Of a stretch of DNA of 44,594 bases, positions 25,654 through 33,706 are shown piece by piece. A model generated the notes under the pieces. The model was not told where the DNA came from and ran no database searches. It was given only the letters and a program-made list of their open reading frames with translations. Source of the stretch: Myxococcota bacterium (GTDB lineage: Bacteria > Myxococcota_A > Polyangia > Polyangiales > Houyiibacteriaceae); contig JANQQS010000203.1 in assembly GCA_028284955.1 (NCBI GenBank), forward strand, positions 1 through 44,594. The letters run 5' to 3'. Position 1 is the stretch's first letter; every line of letters begins with the position of its first letter. The position numbers and the translations under genes are program-made.

Positions 25654-26745
25654 ATGGGGAGGGGGAGACAGCGAGAAACGAGCGCCGAGCCACACGTGGC
25701 CACGCCGCAACCTGGACACGTCATCGATGGCCGATACCGAATTTTGCGAGAGCTCGCGCAAGGCGGCATGGGCACGGTATTCCTCGCGCGGCACGAACGC
25801 TTGCGCAAGCGGGTCGCGCTAAAGGTGATTCAGCCAGGCCTCGTACGCCGAGGCGACTTCGCGGTTCGGTTTGCGCGTGAGGCGTTGGCCTGCGGGCAAC
25901 TCGATCATCCACACATCGTCGGCGCATTCGATTGCGGCACACTCCCGCAAGGCGGCGCCTACTTGGTGCTGCAGTTAGTTCAAGGACCCACGATGCGCTC
26001 ATGGATGGATCGACGTGGGCCCATCCCTTGGCGCGAAGCAGCCGAGGTCGGCGCTCAAATCGCCGACGGGCTCGACGCCGCGCATACCGCGGGCCTCGTA
26101 CACCGCGACATCAAGCCCGACAACATTGCCATTGAAGAACGAATCGGCAGCCTGCCGCACGCGAAACTGCTCGATTTCGGCGTGGCCTTGTTTGCCCGCC
26201 AGCCTCAAAACAATCGACTCACGCGCCAAGGCGGCGTGGTGGGCACACCTGGCTATATGGCGCCCGAACAGGCGCTCGGTGAGCCCGTGGACTACCGGGC
26301 GGATCTATACGCGATGGGTGCGCTGCTCTGGGAAATGGTTTCCGGCGCTCCAGTGTTCGCGGGCAAACCCCTCCCCGAGATTGTTTCCGCACAAATGGCG
26401 CGGGCGGCTCCGGTCCTGGCCATGCCGGGCACACCGCGAAATCGAATACCTCGAGAGTTTCACAATCTAGTCTCCGCGTTGCTGACCACCCCGGTGGGGG
26501 CGCGCCCACGCCACGCAGCAGCGGTCCGCGACGCGCTTCGATCGCTAGCCGCAGGACGAGCGGCCGCTCCATCCCTTGCCGTCCCTCTGCCCCGTACGGT
26601 AGCGCTCCAATCCGAGGCGGTCCGCATGGCGAGCAACCGACCATCGGAACTCGTTGCTCGCCCCTCCCGCTGGACACGGTTCTACCGTTCGATTGCCGGC
26701 CGCTTATTCGGGTGGTTTCGGCAGCTCGTGCGAGCCGCCCGATAG
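25654..26745 (+). CDS. Soluble eukaryote-like Ser/Thr protein kinase
   Basis: Protein of 363 aa. A full kinase domain is present: AQGGMGTVF glycine loop, VALKVI lysine, VHRDIKPDN catalytic loop, LLDFGVA magnesium loop and TPGYMAPEQ. Unlike the kinase at 14069 it has no transmembrane helix; the tail is basic and ends in an amphipathic WTRFYRSIAGRLFGWFRQL segment that may associate with the membrane. The start is uncertain: ATG 25654 is used, and an in-frame GTG about 14 codons on is possible. The 3' end overlaps the convergent AraC gene by 64 bp. Confidence 0.9.
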   Translation: MGRGRQRETSAEPHVATPQPGHVIDGRYRILRELAQGGMGTVFLARHERLRKRVALKVIQPGLVRRGDFAVRFAREALACGQLDHPHIVGAFDCGTLPQGGAYLVLQLVQGPTMRSWMDRRGPIPWREAAEVGAQIADGLDAAHTAGLVHRDIKPDNIAIEERIGSLPHAKLLDFGVALFARQPQNNRLTRQGGVVGTPGYMAPEQALGEPVDYRADLYAMGALLWEMVSGAPVFAGKPLPEIVSAQMARAAPVLAMPGTPRNRIPREFHNLVSALLTTPVGARPRHAAAVRDALRSLAAGRAAAPSLAVPLPRTVALQSEAVRMASNRPSELVARPSRWTRFYRSIAGRLFGWFRQLVRAAR

Positions 26746-27602
26746 CTCGACGGCGATCGCCCGGTGATTCTTCGAAAGCAGGTGGCCAAATACTGACTGC
26801 TGCCGAACCCATATTCTTGCGCCACCCGCGCAAGCGGCGTTTGCGTGGTCATGATTTCCTGTCGTGCGCATTCCACACGGTGTCGCAAATAAAACTCGGC
26901 CGGCGGCATCCCTACCTCGCGCCGAAAACGCGCTTTCAGATGCGAGGGGCTCCAACCGACCCGATCTGCCAAATCTTCAATGGAGAGGGCCCAGGTGACG
27001 TGCTTTCGCATCAGTTCGATGACTGACGCTATTTCTTCGGACCATTTCGGTCGTGGTTCGCGGTGTCGGCTCACGCGAATCAACTCCACCACGAGACCCA
27101 AGAGCGCCGCGCGTACCTCCGTGACCGCCATCACGTGACGCGGCGCACCGATCAGTCGGACCAAACGATCAAAGCGACTCGCAAATGTGTCGGTCGCCGG
27201 GAAGATCGCGGTCGGCAATGCCGCGAGCTCACCATACACGAGCAACGCTTCCTCACGCGGTAGGCTCAGGTACGCCTCAGGCAGCTTCTCCGAAAGCTGC
27301 AGCCCAAGCCAGTATACCGATGAAGGCTGGTTCAAACCGTCATGTCCACCGTGCGGTCGCCCGGGAGCAATGCACAGAACTTCACCACCCACGAGGGGAC
27401 AAATTCGACCCTCCGCGCGCCACGTAACGTGGCCACGATGAACGAAACAAATCTCGAGAACACCATCGTGGCAGTGCATCGGCAATGGCTCTGCGGATCG
27501 CAGTTGTCGGTATCCGCAGTGCGCGAGCTCCGGAAGCTCGGCAAACGGCCGCTTCCAATCTCCGGTCGGCCCTCCGCGAGCCCGCGCCACCTCAGGCTTC
27601 AT
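26682..27602 (-). CDS. AraC-family transcription regulator
   Basis: Protein of about 306 aa. The N-terminal half is a cupin-like effector domain (EPLPMHCHDGVLEICFV, then GGEVLCIAPGRPHGG). The C-terminal 100 residues hold the two AraC helix-turn-helix units (LADRVGWSPSHLKARFRREVG and VAQEYGFGSSQYLATCFRRI). It is divergent from the SemiSWEET gene (170 bp apart), so regulation of that sugar transporter is a natural guess. The start is uncertain: ATG 27602 is used, with in-frame ATGs further upstream and no good ribosome-binding site. It overlaps the kinase gene tail-to-tail. Confidence 0.85.
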   Translation of the reverse strand: MKPEVARARGGPTGDWKRPFAELPELAHCGYRQLRSAEPLPMHCHDGVLEICFVHRGHVTWRAEGRICPLVGGEVLCIAPGRPHGGHDGLNQPSSVYWLGLQLSEKLPEAYLSLPREEALLVYGELAALPTAIFPATDTFASRFDRLVRLIGAPRHVMAVTEVRAALLGLVVELIRVSRHREPRPKWSEEIASVIELMRKHVTWALSIEDLADRVGWSPSHLKARFRREVGMPPAEFYLRHRVECARQEIMTTQTPLARVAQEYGFGSSQYLATCFRRITGRSPSSYRAARTSCRNHPNKRPAIER

Positions 27603-27772
27603 CCGTTGATTAAGAAACCAGAGCCGACGGCAAGCAAGTTCGATTTCGTACGTTGTATGATTTTGGTCGCGCTGCATCGCGCGCATGTGCATCATTTCAT
27701 CAAGACACGCGTGCGCACAGCACCCGATCTCCCGCCGCACATGTGATCACGACGGCGCACATAGGGGCAACC

Positions 27773-28027
27773 ATGAATGAGATCGAAATTCTCGGACTCG
27801 TAGCGGGCGCACTCACGACATCTTCATCGCTACCTCAGCTTCGACGTACCTTTCGGCGGCGTTCGGCGTCCGACTTGTCGCTTCAAACGAGCGGCATGGT
27901 CATCACTGGCGTCGTGCTCTGGCTCGTGTACGGCGCGATGCAACAAGACCTAGCGCTTATGGCTTCCAACGTCGCCGCTTTGTCTCTGCACTCGGCGCTG
28001 CTATTTGCGATCTTGCGGTACCGCTAG
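27773..28027 (+). CDS. SemiSWEET-type sugar transporter
   Basis: Protein of 84 aa with three transmembrane helices and a PQ-loop (SSLPQLRRTF) in helix 1, followed by RRSASDLSLQTSG. This is the size and layout of bacterial SemiSWEETs, which dimerise to move sugars down a gradient across the inner membrane. AGGGG lies just upstream of the ATG. The divergent AraC regulator may control it. Substrate unknown. Confidence 0.85.
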   Translation: MNEIEILGLVAGALTTSSSLPQLRRTFRRRSASDLSLQTSGMVITGVVLWLVYGAMQQDLALMASNVAALSLHSALLFAILRYR

Positions 28028-28059
28028 GGCCATTCGGATCTAGAACCGGGCCCAGGCCG

Positions 28060-28857
28060 TCAGGCCTTTGCATCGGTAAGGTTCATCTCGATGATCATGA
28101 ACCGGGCGCCCTGGGGGTCTTGCACGCCGGCGATGGTCCCGACTTCGGGAATCGCTTTCGGTGGCATGAAGATCGTTCCCCCCGCCGCCTCCACTGCCGA
28201 TGTCGATTTCGCACAGTCTTCAACCGTCAAATAGGCGGCCCAATGGGACGGCATTTCGCCCCACTCTTTTTGGATTCCCATCATGCCGCCGTTCGGCGAA
28301 CCATGGTTCTTGATCGACCAGTATTCGCCCATCGACCCTTCGCTTGATTCGAAAGTCCAACCGAAAAGTTTCTCGTAGAAGGTGCGCGCCTTGGTCACAT
28401 CACGGGTGTACAGCTCGTTCCAACAAAAGCCTCCTGGCTCATTAATCCACCCCGCGCCATGGTGCGTGCCAGCTTGCCAAATGCCGAACGAGCCTCCGGT
28501 GGGGTCCTGTAGAAACGCAAAAAATCCCTGGTCCATCACTTTCATGGTGGACATGAGCACAGTGGCGCCTTGTTCCTTTGCGGAAGCTTCGGTCGCCTCC
28601 GCATCCACCACGTTGATGTAGTTCGACCACGACGGGGGGGCGCCGTTTTTTGCCGCATTGGGCGACAGGGGGCTTATCCCGGCCGCCACTTCCCCGTGGC
28701 TCATACAGAGCGTGTAGTCGACGCCTTGGTCGGTGGGCACATCGTTGAACTCCCAGCCGAGCAGTGCGCCATAAAACTTCTTGGCGCCCTCGACGTCCGA
28801 CGTTTGCAGATCGACCCAGGAAAACTGCCCATGCACGTACTCGGTCTTCTTGGCCAT
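28060..28857 (-). CDS. VOC-family (glyoxalase/bleomycin-resistance-like) protein, two domains
   Basis: Protein of 265 aa made of two vicinal-oxygen-chelate repeats. Repeat 1 begins GQFSWVDLQTSDVEGAKKFYGALLGWEF; repeat 2 begins GFCWNELYTRDVTKARTFYEKLFGWTF. Each ends with a DPTGG/DPQGA-type loop and a final Gln/Glu strand. Such proteins often act as metal-dependent enzymes or small-molecule binding proteins. AAGGA lies 5 nt before the ATG at 28857. The upstream 158 bp contain no gene. The reaction cannot be assigned. Confidence 0.88.
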   Translation of the reverse strand: MAKKTEYVHGQFSWVDLQTSDVEGAKKFYGALLGWEFNDVPTDQGVDYTLCMSHGEVAAGISPLSPNAAKNGAPPSWSNYINVVDAEATEASAKEQGATVLMSTMKVMDQGFFAFLQDPTGGSFGIWQAGTHHGAGWINEPGGFCWNELYTRDVTKARTFYEKLFGWTFESSEGSMGEYWSIKNHGSPNGGMMGIQKEWGEMPSHWAAYLTVEDCAKSTSAVEAAGGTIFMPPKAIPEVGTIAGVQDPQGARFMIIEMNLTDAKA

Positions 28858-29015
28858 TGGTGTCCTTCTGTCGGCGAAATGCCTGTCCGCAATCGTTCTT
28901 GCTCACGGCCTTGCCGGCCGGACCGAAGAGCTAACCGATTGCGACGCTCTAGGTCAACCTGTTGGTGCAGGGAGGGACGGTTCGCGATCCTCGGTCCGCG
29001 TTTGACACCAGCCTC

Positions 29016-29744
29016 CTAGAGGATGGATTCGAGCCCGTAGACCAGGCTGTCGAGCTGCGGCGCGCGCTCGCAGGCGAGACAAACGCCGGGCATAAACGAG
29101 GCCCGGCTCAGCGAATCGTGCCGAATGGTCAGCGTCTCGCCCTCACCGCCACAAAGCACCTGCTGATGCGCAACAAGCCCTGGCAAGCGCACCGAATGAA
29201 TCGGAATGTGATGCAGCGCCGCGCCGCGCGCCCCCGGCACCACCGGCCGATCTGGCGGCAAGTCCGGCGCTCGGGTCCGAGCATCACGGATCATTTCCGC
29301 GGTGCGAAGCGACGTCCCGGAAGGTGAGTCTTCCTTCTTGTCGTGGTGCAGCTCAATGATTTCCATATGGGGAAGGTAGCGAGCTGCTTCCGCGGCAAAC
29401 TTCATCATCAGCACCGCGCCGAGTGCAAAATTCGGCGCGATCACACCGCCCAGACCAGCCTCCTTCGCGCGCTGCTGCAGCTCGGCCACCTGGCGATCCT
29501 GAAACCCGCTGGTGCCGATGACGGGATGCGCGCCGCACGAAAGAATCTTGAGGCAGTTTTCGTAGCCAACGCTGGCCACCGTAAAGTCGACCACCACCTC
29601 CGCTCGCGTATCGGCAATGACTTGCTCGAGAGAGTCGTCACGGTCGGTCTGGCCCACCAAATCGAGCCGCGGATGCACCGCGACGGCTTCCACACTCTGG
29701 CTGCCCATGCGTCCTCGCGCACCATTGACCAAAACTCGTATCAT
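29016..29744 (-). CDS. dapB: 4-hydroxy-tetrahydrodipicolinate reductase
   Basis: Lysine/diaminopimelate biosynthesis enzyme of 242 aa using NAD(P)H. The N-terminal nucleotide motif is GARGRMG. FTVASV marks the Rossmann end, and the family signature is ELHHDKKEDSPSGTS with the catalytic His and Lys. It is slightly shorter than the E. coli enzyme, as in many bacteria. GAGG lies 7 nt before the ATG. It sits alone between a VOC gene and a palindromic element, without dapA nearby. Identity is firm. Confidence 0.96.
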   Translation of the reverse strand: MIRVLVNGARGRMGSQSVEAVAVHPRLDLVGQTDRDDSLEQVIADTRAEVVVDFTVASVGYENCLKILSCGAHPVIGTSGFQDRQVAELQQRAKEAGLGGVIAPNFALGAVLMMKFAAEAARYLPHMEIIELHHDKKEDSPSGTSLRTAEMIRDARTRAPDLPPDRPVVPGARGAALHHIPIHSVRLPGLVAHQQVLCGGEGETLTIRHDSLSRASFMPGVCLACERAPQLDSLVYGLESIL

Positions 29745-29881
29745 GATGTTGCCTCAGGAATAGAAACCCGACCAAACCTCGCCACCTCGAAATCAGACCA
29801 AGGCAAGGAAGCAGAGCACAGCCAAGCCAAGGTTCCAAGGCGACGCCCGCAATCGTTGACTGAGGCTCAAGGCGCATCCCA

Positions 29882-30008
29882 TAGAGCAGTGGATTTTTGG
29901 TCTGAGCTTGAGCGCCCCGGCAGCGCAGGCCAGCCGACGTACGTCGGGTACTTCGGCTGGCCGAGCAGGGGAGGTAAGCCAAGATCAGGCCAAAAGGCCA
30001 CTGCTCTA
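29882..30008. mobile_element. MITE-like 127-bp palindromic element
   Basis: The ends form terminal inverted repeats. Eleven bases are perfect (29882-29892 and 29998-30008), and similarity extends to about 28 bp with a few mismatches. An inner perfect 10-bp inverted repeat (GGCCAGCCGA/TCGGCTGGCC) and a CGACGTACGTCG palindrome lie at the centre. The outermost bases are TA on both sides, as expected for a TA target duplication of IS630/Tc1-type elements. No coding capacity. It starts 2 bp after the glycosyltransferase stop, so it could instead be a large transcription-terminating hairpin. The adjacent 29745-29881 contains only repeated CCAAG motifs. Confidence 0.55.
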
Positions 30009-30010
30009 GT

Positions 30011-31513
30011 CTACAGCCAGTCGGGCTGTGGAGGAGGCTGACTCTCTCGCCCAACGGTCGAAACCAACACTTCCAACCAGCGTCGCAACTGAGTGAATAC
30101 CAAAAAGTCATCGTGAACGCGGCGCTGACCCTGTCGCGCCAAACGCTCTCGCGACGCCGGGTCACCGAGCATGTCCACCATCGTACGCGCGATGACATCG
30201 GCGTCTTGGGGGTCGTGAATGAGCCGGCCGTCCACGCCATCTCGAATCTGTTGTCGTATCCCGCATGTATTCGAACCGAGCACAGGGATGCGTTTCCACA
30301 TCGGTTCGGTGACCGTGAGCCCAAAACCCTCCTGCAGAGAGTTTTGCACGACGACGCTCGAGCAATGCTGGAGCGCGTTGACCATCAGCGCGTTCTCTCG
30401 CCGCGACTTCATCGGCAGAGACAAGAGAACAATCTGCTGCTGGACCTCGGAGTCCAGTCCCACATACGCCTCGCAAAGCTCTTGAAGAATGCTCGTCGCC
30501 TCGGGGTCGTCCTGCACCGATGCGGGTTCCGGACCGGCGAGCACCAACCGCACGAGCTGTAATCGACGACGCTGAATCTCGGTGAGCCCGGTGGCATGGT
30601 GCAACGCGCATTTGAGTTTCACAAATGCCTGCATCAAGGGCATCCAACCTTTGAGTCGGTCCCAGCGAGAAATCTGAGTCACCACCGGGCGGAACAAAAG
30701 CCCGATTTCATCGGGCGTGGTCGCGGAGGCAAAACATCCGTTTGGCTGCAGGCGCTCCGCGCGGAACTCAAAAGAAGGCCGAACCACCGGGGTATGCGCG
30801 GTCATGAGCCCGCTGTTGCAGAGAATGCCCGCCAGCGTATGGGCTGCGAACGCTCGGTTCTTGTCGCCGATGGGATCGATCGCCGGGGTGATAATCGACA
30901 CGTTTCCAGAAAGAAACGATGGAATATATTCGCTCGCGGTAAACACCGTATGGTCGTAGGACGCGACATAGGGCTGGAGGAAATCCCACGCTGCGCGGGT
31001 CTGAGGCAAATCCTCATCCAGCCCAATATGGCTTCTCCATACCGACCGGACTTCGGACCTCTGCTGCACCATCGCCCCCATCCCCGCCGGCTGAGGATCG
31101 TGCACCACCAAGAGGTCTCCAGGAGCGACAAGGTGCTGCATCTCGTCGGCCAACTCACGACTGACTGTTTCGTACAAGTCACGCTCGCCAGCGGTAAAGG
31201 CGGGCTGCCCCTCTCCGTGAATCAAATTATGAAGTCGTTTGGTAAGTCCGAAAAACTCGGACCGATGAGTTCCGATCACCACCCACTTCGTCCGAACCCC
31301 GAGCTGATTGAGCAACGAAACCAGACGCGGCATCATTTCCGCAACGCCGCCTCCTCGCGCAGTGGAGTTCACCATCCATACCGTTCGGCCGCGAAGCTGC
31401 GGAGACAGAGTGGCCGCCGCCGAACGGAGTTCGGCGACATCCGCCTCCAGATGCGAGTACGAAGCGTAGTCGTCGAGGGAAACCGGATGCTCGACCGAAA
31501 CCTCTTCGATCAT
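30011..31513 (-). CDS. GT4 glycosyltransferase, trehalose synthase (TreT)-like
   Basis: Protein of 500 aa with two Rossmann domains of the GT-B fold. The N-terminal glycine motif GGGVAEMM, the VTQISRWDRLKGW hinge and the QEGFGLTVTE nucleotide-sugar site are all of the kind found in TreT, which makes trehalose from NDP-glucose and glucose. Length is longer than typical TreT (about 410-420 aa) because of an N-terminal extension. It may work with the upstream four-CBS protein (66-bp gap, same strand). No strong ribosome-binding site. Acceptor sugar not proven; related enzymes make other disaccharides. Confidence 0.82.
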   Translation of the reverse strand: MIEEVSVEHPVSLDDYASYSHLEADVAELRSAAATLSPQLRGRTVWMVNSTARGGGVAEMMPRLVSLLNQLGVRTKWVVIGTHRSEFFGLTKRLHNLIHGEGQPAFTAGERDLYETVSRELADEMQHLVAPGDLLVVHDPQPAGMGAMVQQRSEVRSVWRSHIGLDEDLPQTRAAWDFLQPYVASYDHTVFTASEYIPSFLSGNVSIITPAIDPIGDKNRAFAAHTLAGILCNSGLMTAHTPVVRPSFEFRAERLQPNGCFASATTPDEIGLLFRPVVTQISRWDRLKGWMPLMQAFVKLKCALHHATGLTEIQRRRLQLVRLVLAGPEPASVQDDPEATSILQELCEAYVGLDSEVQQQIVLLSLPMKSRRENALMVNALQHCSSVVVQNSLQEGFGLTVTEPMWKRIPVLGSNTCGIRQQIRDGVDGRLIHDPQDADVIARTMVDMLGDPASRERLARQGQRRVHDDFLVFTQLRRWLEVLVSTVGRESQPPPQPDWL

Positions 31514-31579
31514 CGATCAAGCCATCTTCGAATCGGCTTTCGCGCGCTCACTCCTTCACCTCTTCGCTCTTTCAATCTT

Positions 31580-32347
31580 TTAGTCAGCGACGACTCGGCA
31601 GAAATCGAAAGAACTCACGATTCCTTCGATCGATTGCTCCCCCACGAGCACCATGCGTCGTACTCCCATCGCCAGCGCTTGGCGTGCGGCGCGATGCAGC
31701 GAAATCTGAGACGGCAAGGCAAGCATTCTCGTCTCCATGACCTCTTCGACGTGGGTACGCGGATCGCGCGCTCGGCTCAGCAATGCCTCCGTTTGACCGA
31801 ATGTTCCCACCGGCCAACGACCATCGGTCACGATCAAACCGTGGCGATTCGATAGCTCGAGCCGCTCGACGGCGAGCGCAATCGTATCGTCGGGGCGAAC
31901 TCGGACCACGGACGTCGTCGCGATTTCCGACGCGGGGCGATCGATGCGCTTGTCGAAGACTGCGCGCATGATGTCCCGGGTTGAAATCACTCCTGCCAAC
32001 CGATCGCTCTTCTGAACGAAGATCCGATGAAAGCGGTTCTTTTTCATTGCTTTGGCCACCGCGTCGAGCGGAGCTTCGGCATCCACGGTTTCGGGCGTTG
32101 GGCTCATGAGTTCGACCACTGGAACGCCGGGGACTTCGAAGTTTGCTCCCGACGCTCCCGACGCCGCCTTCAGCAGATCGGTGCGAGACAACACGCCGAT
32201 CAACTTGCCCGTATCATCGGTCACGCCGACCGCGGTGATGCCATGTTCATCGAGGAGTTGTTCGGCGCTATTGGCCGATACGCCGCGGCGTATGGTGATG
32301 ACGGGGGCGTTCATATAGTCGGAGGCGGGAACTTTGAAGTGGCTCAT
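31580..32347 (-). CDS. Four-CBS-domain protein
   Basis: Protein of 255 aa consisting of two Bateman modules (four CBS motifs). Characteristic pieces are VTDDTGKLIGVLSRTDLLKA, VQKSDRLAGVISTRDIMRAV and MVLVGEQSIEGIVSSFDF. CBS pairs bind adenine nucleotides and act as energy sensors. There is no catalytic domain. It is likely co-transcribed with the TreT-like gene, giving a possible role in linking energy charge to disaccharide synthesis; this is inference. The 137 bp upstream toward the LysR gene hold nothing recognisable. Confidence 0.88.
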   Translation of the reverse strand: MSHFKVPASDYMNAPVITIRRGVSANSAEQLLDEHGITAVGVTDDTGKLIGVLSRTDLLKAASGASGANFEVPGVPVVELMSPTPETVDAEAPLDAVAKAMKKNRFHRIFVQKSDRLAGVISTRDIMRAVFDKRIDRPASEIATTSVVRVRPDDTIALAVERLELSNRHGLIVTDGRWPVGTFGQTEALLSRARDPRTHVEEVMETRMLALPSQISLHRAARQALAMGVRRMVLVGEQSIEGIVSSFDFCRVVAD

Positions 32348-32484
32348 GTCCGCACCAGGTCAGCAAAGGACATGCCATCGACGACATAGCCGTTTCGACC
32401 ATGGAACCAGTTCCAACGGCGCAAGAAATGCACCCGCGATGCAAACAGCGCGCAGACCTTGCGCGGTCGCGTCGCCAGCGACCT

Positions 32485-33384
32485 TCAAGCGCACGCTGCC
32501 GACAAACCAAATGATCGGCAGCTGTGTTTGCGAATGTGCTTCGCCACCTCGTGCGCAGGCTCAGACTCGAGCAGGGGCGACACATGAAGCGCAACTTCAA
32601 TCTGAGGTAGCCGAGGCAGCGGCGCATTGAGCTCGACGATTCCGTCTCGTAGGGCTCCCGGAATCAGAGCCGACACGCCGACGCCCGCGACCACCGCGGC
32701 CTGAATCGCATTGAGCGAAGGGCTTGAAAACTCCACCCGCCAGGGCTGCCCGGATTCACCAAGCGCTCGCAACACCACCGCACGATAGGCACACTCTTCA
32801 GGGAAAAGCACCAGAGGTAGCGGCGTTTGCGGGTTCGATGTGAGCTCTTGATCAAAACGCGACCCGGCCCCTGCAACCCATACCAAACGGTCTTCAAACA
32901 CGACGTGCCCGCGGGGCGTATCGGGTCGGCTTTTGGCCAGCACGAGATCCATTTCACCCCAATAAACGCGTCGCACGAGATCACGGCTCAAACCGACTTC
33001 GACCTCGAAGCGGAGCTCGGGAAAGCAATCGACCAGCTCGGTGAGCAAACGAGACAAATAAGCCGATGCAAAGTCATAGTTGACGCCGAGCCGGACACGG
33101 CTTCCCGTGCCGCGAGGATCGATACGGACGCGCGCGTCGTCATGCAGACGAAGTATCTGGCGGGCGTAGCCCAGGAGCACCTCGCCGTTTTCGGTCAGCT
33201 CAAGCATGCGCGGCTTGCGTACGAGAAGCGGGGCTCCCACGTCGTGCTCAAGCTTTTGGATTTGCTGGCTCACTCCCGATTGGGTGCGCCCAAGCTCCCG
33301 AGCCGCGGCAGTAAACGTTTTGAGCTCCGCAACAACCTGGAAAGTCCGGAGCGAAGCCACGTCCAAATCATGATTCTTCTTCAT
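32485..33384 (-). CDS. LysR-family transcription regulator
   Basis: Protein of 299 aa, the usual LysR length. The N-terminal helix-turn-helix is LRTFQVVAELKTFTAAARELGRTQSGVSQQIQKLE, split here only for reading; a periplasmic-binding-protein-like effector domain follows. The start at 33384 gives the typical MKKNHDLDVASL. The longer in-frame extension runs into the opposite-strand peptide genes and is rejected. It is divergent from the double-glycine peptide gene (136 bp), so it is the obvious candidate regulator of that cluster. Confidence 0.92.
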   Translation of the reverse strand: MKKNHDLDVASLRTFQVVAELKTFTAAARELGRTQSGVSQQIQKLEHDVGAPLLVRKPRMLELTENGEVLLGYARQILRLHDDARVRIDPRGTGSRVRLGVNYDFASAYLSRLLTELVDCFPELRFEVEVGLSRDLVRRVYWGEMDLVLAKSRPDTPRGHVVFEDRLVWVAGAGSRFDQELTSNPQTPLPLVLFPEECAYRAVVLRALGESGQPWRVEFSSPSLNAIQAAVVAGVGVSALIPGALRDGIVELNAPLPRLPQIEVALHVSPLLESEPAHEVAKHIRKHSCRSFGLSAACA

Positions 33385-33433
33385 ACGTGCCGCTGCTGCG
33401 AGCTTAGGTCTGATGCGCTGACCATGTCTATCA

Positions 33434-33448
33434 CGGTTTCTAATACCG
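33434..33448. promoter_or_regulatory. Candidate LysR-type operator
   Basis: A small dyad CGGT-N7-ACCG lies in the middle of the 136-bp divergent region between the LysR gene and the peptide gene. LysR proteins bind dyads of the T-N11-A type. A weak CTGACC/TAATAC promoter with 17-bp spacing overlaps it. Both are weak by themselves. Confidence 0.3.
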
Positions 33449-33510
33449 CGAATCAACGAACGCGCATACCGACGGGTCGATCCCTGGATAGGCTCTCTCC
33501 ATTCAACCCG

Positions 33511-33520
33511 AGGAGGAACC
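33511..33520 (+). promoter_or_regulatory. Strong ribosome-binding site of the peptide gene
   Basis: AGGAGG followed by a 4-nt spacer stands before the ATG at 33521. It is the closest match to the anti-Shine-Dalgarno sequence that I noticed in the window, suggesting high translation of the small peptide. Confidence 0.8.
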
Positions 33521-33706
33521 ATGAAAAAAACGCGCAAACCCAAGATTGACTCCAACCAACGCGTCAAGCCAACCCTATCTATCGATCGCCTTCGATTCGG
33601 CGGGTTTACAGAAGAACTCACCGACGCCGAACAAGAAACCATCGCGGGTGGACAACAAATGCAGAATCTAGCTTCCGTGCTCAAAGGCGGATTGAGCTCG
33701 TATTGA
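33521..33706 (+). CDS. Double-glycine-leader peptide (putative RiPP or bacteriocin precursor)
   Basis: Peptide of 61 aa. The N-terminal half is basic. Residues 32-44 (ELTDAEQETIAGG) match the double-glycine leader pattern with Glu at -8, Ile at -4 and Gly-Gly at -2/-1; the residue at -7 is Gln rather than the usual Leu or Met. Cleavage would release a 17-residue core (45-61) with three Ser, one Lys, a second Gly-Gly and a C-terminal Tyr, and no Cys or Thr, so lanthionines are unlikely. The ribosome-binding site is very strong. The stop overlaps the TTG start of the next gene (TTGA). No C39 peptidase or transporter is in the window. Precursor status is inference from the motif and layout. Confidence 0.72.
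   Translation: MKKTRKPKIDSNQRVKPTLSIDRLRFGGFTEELTDAEQETIAGGQQMQNLASVLKGGLSSY

Noticed and set aside
30596-31855. Plus-strand open frame of 419 codons opposite the glycosyltransferase
   Set aside because: It lies almost wholly on the complement of a gene with clear GT4 motifs and has shadow-type composition.
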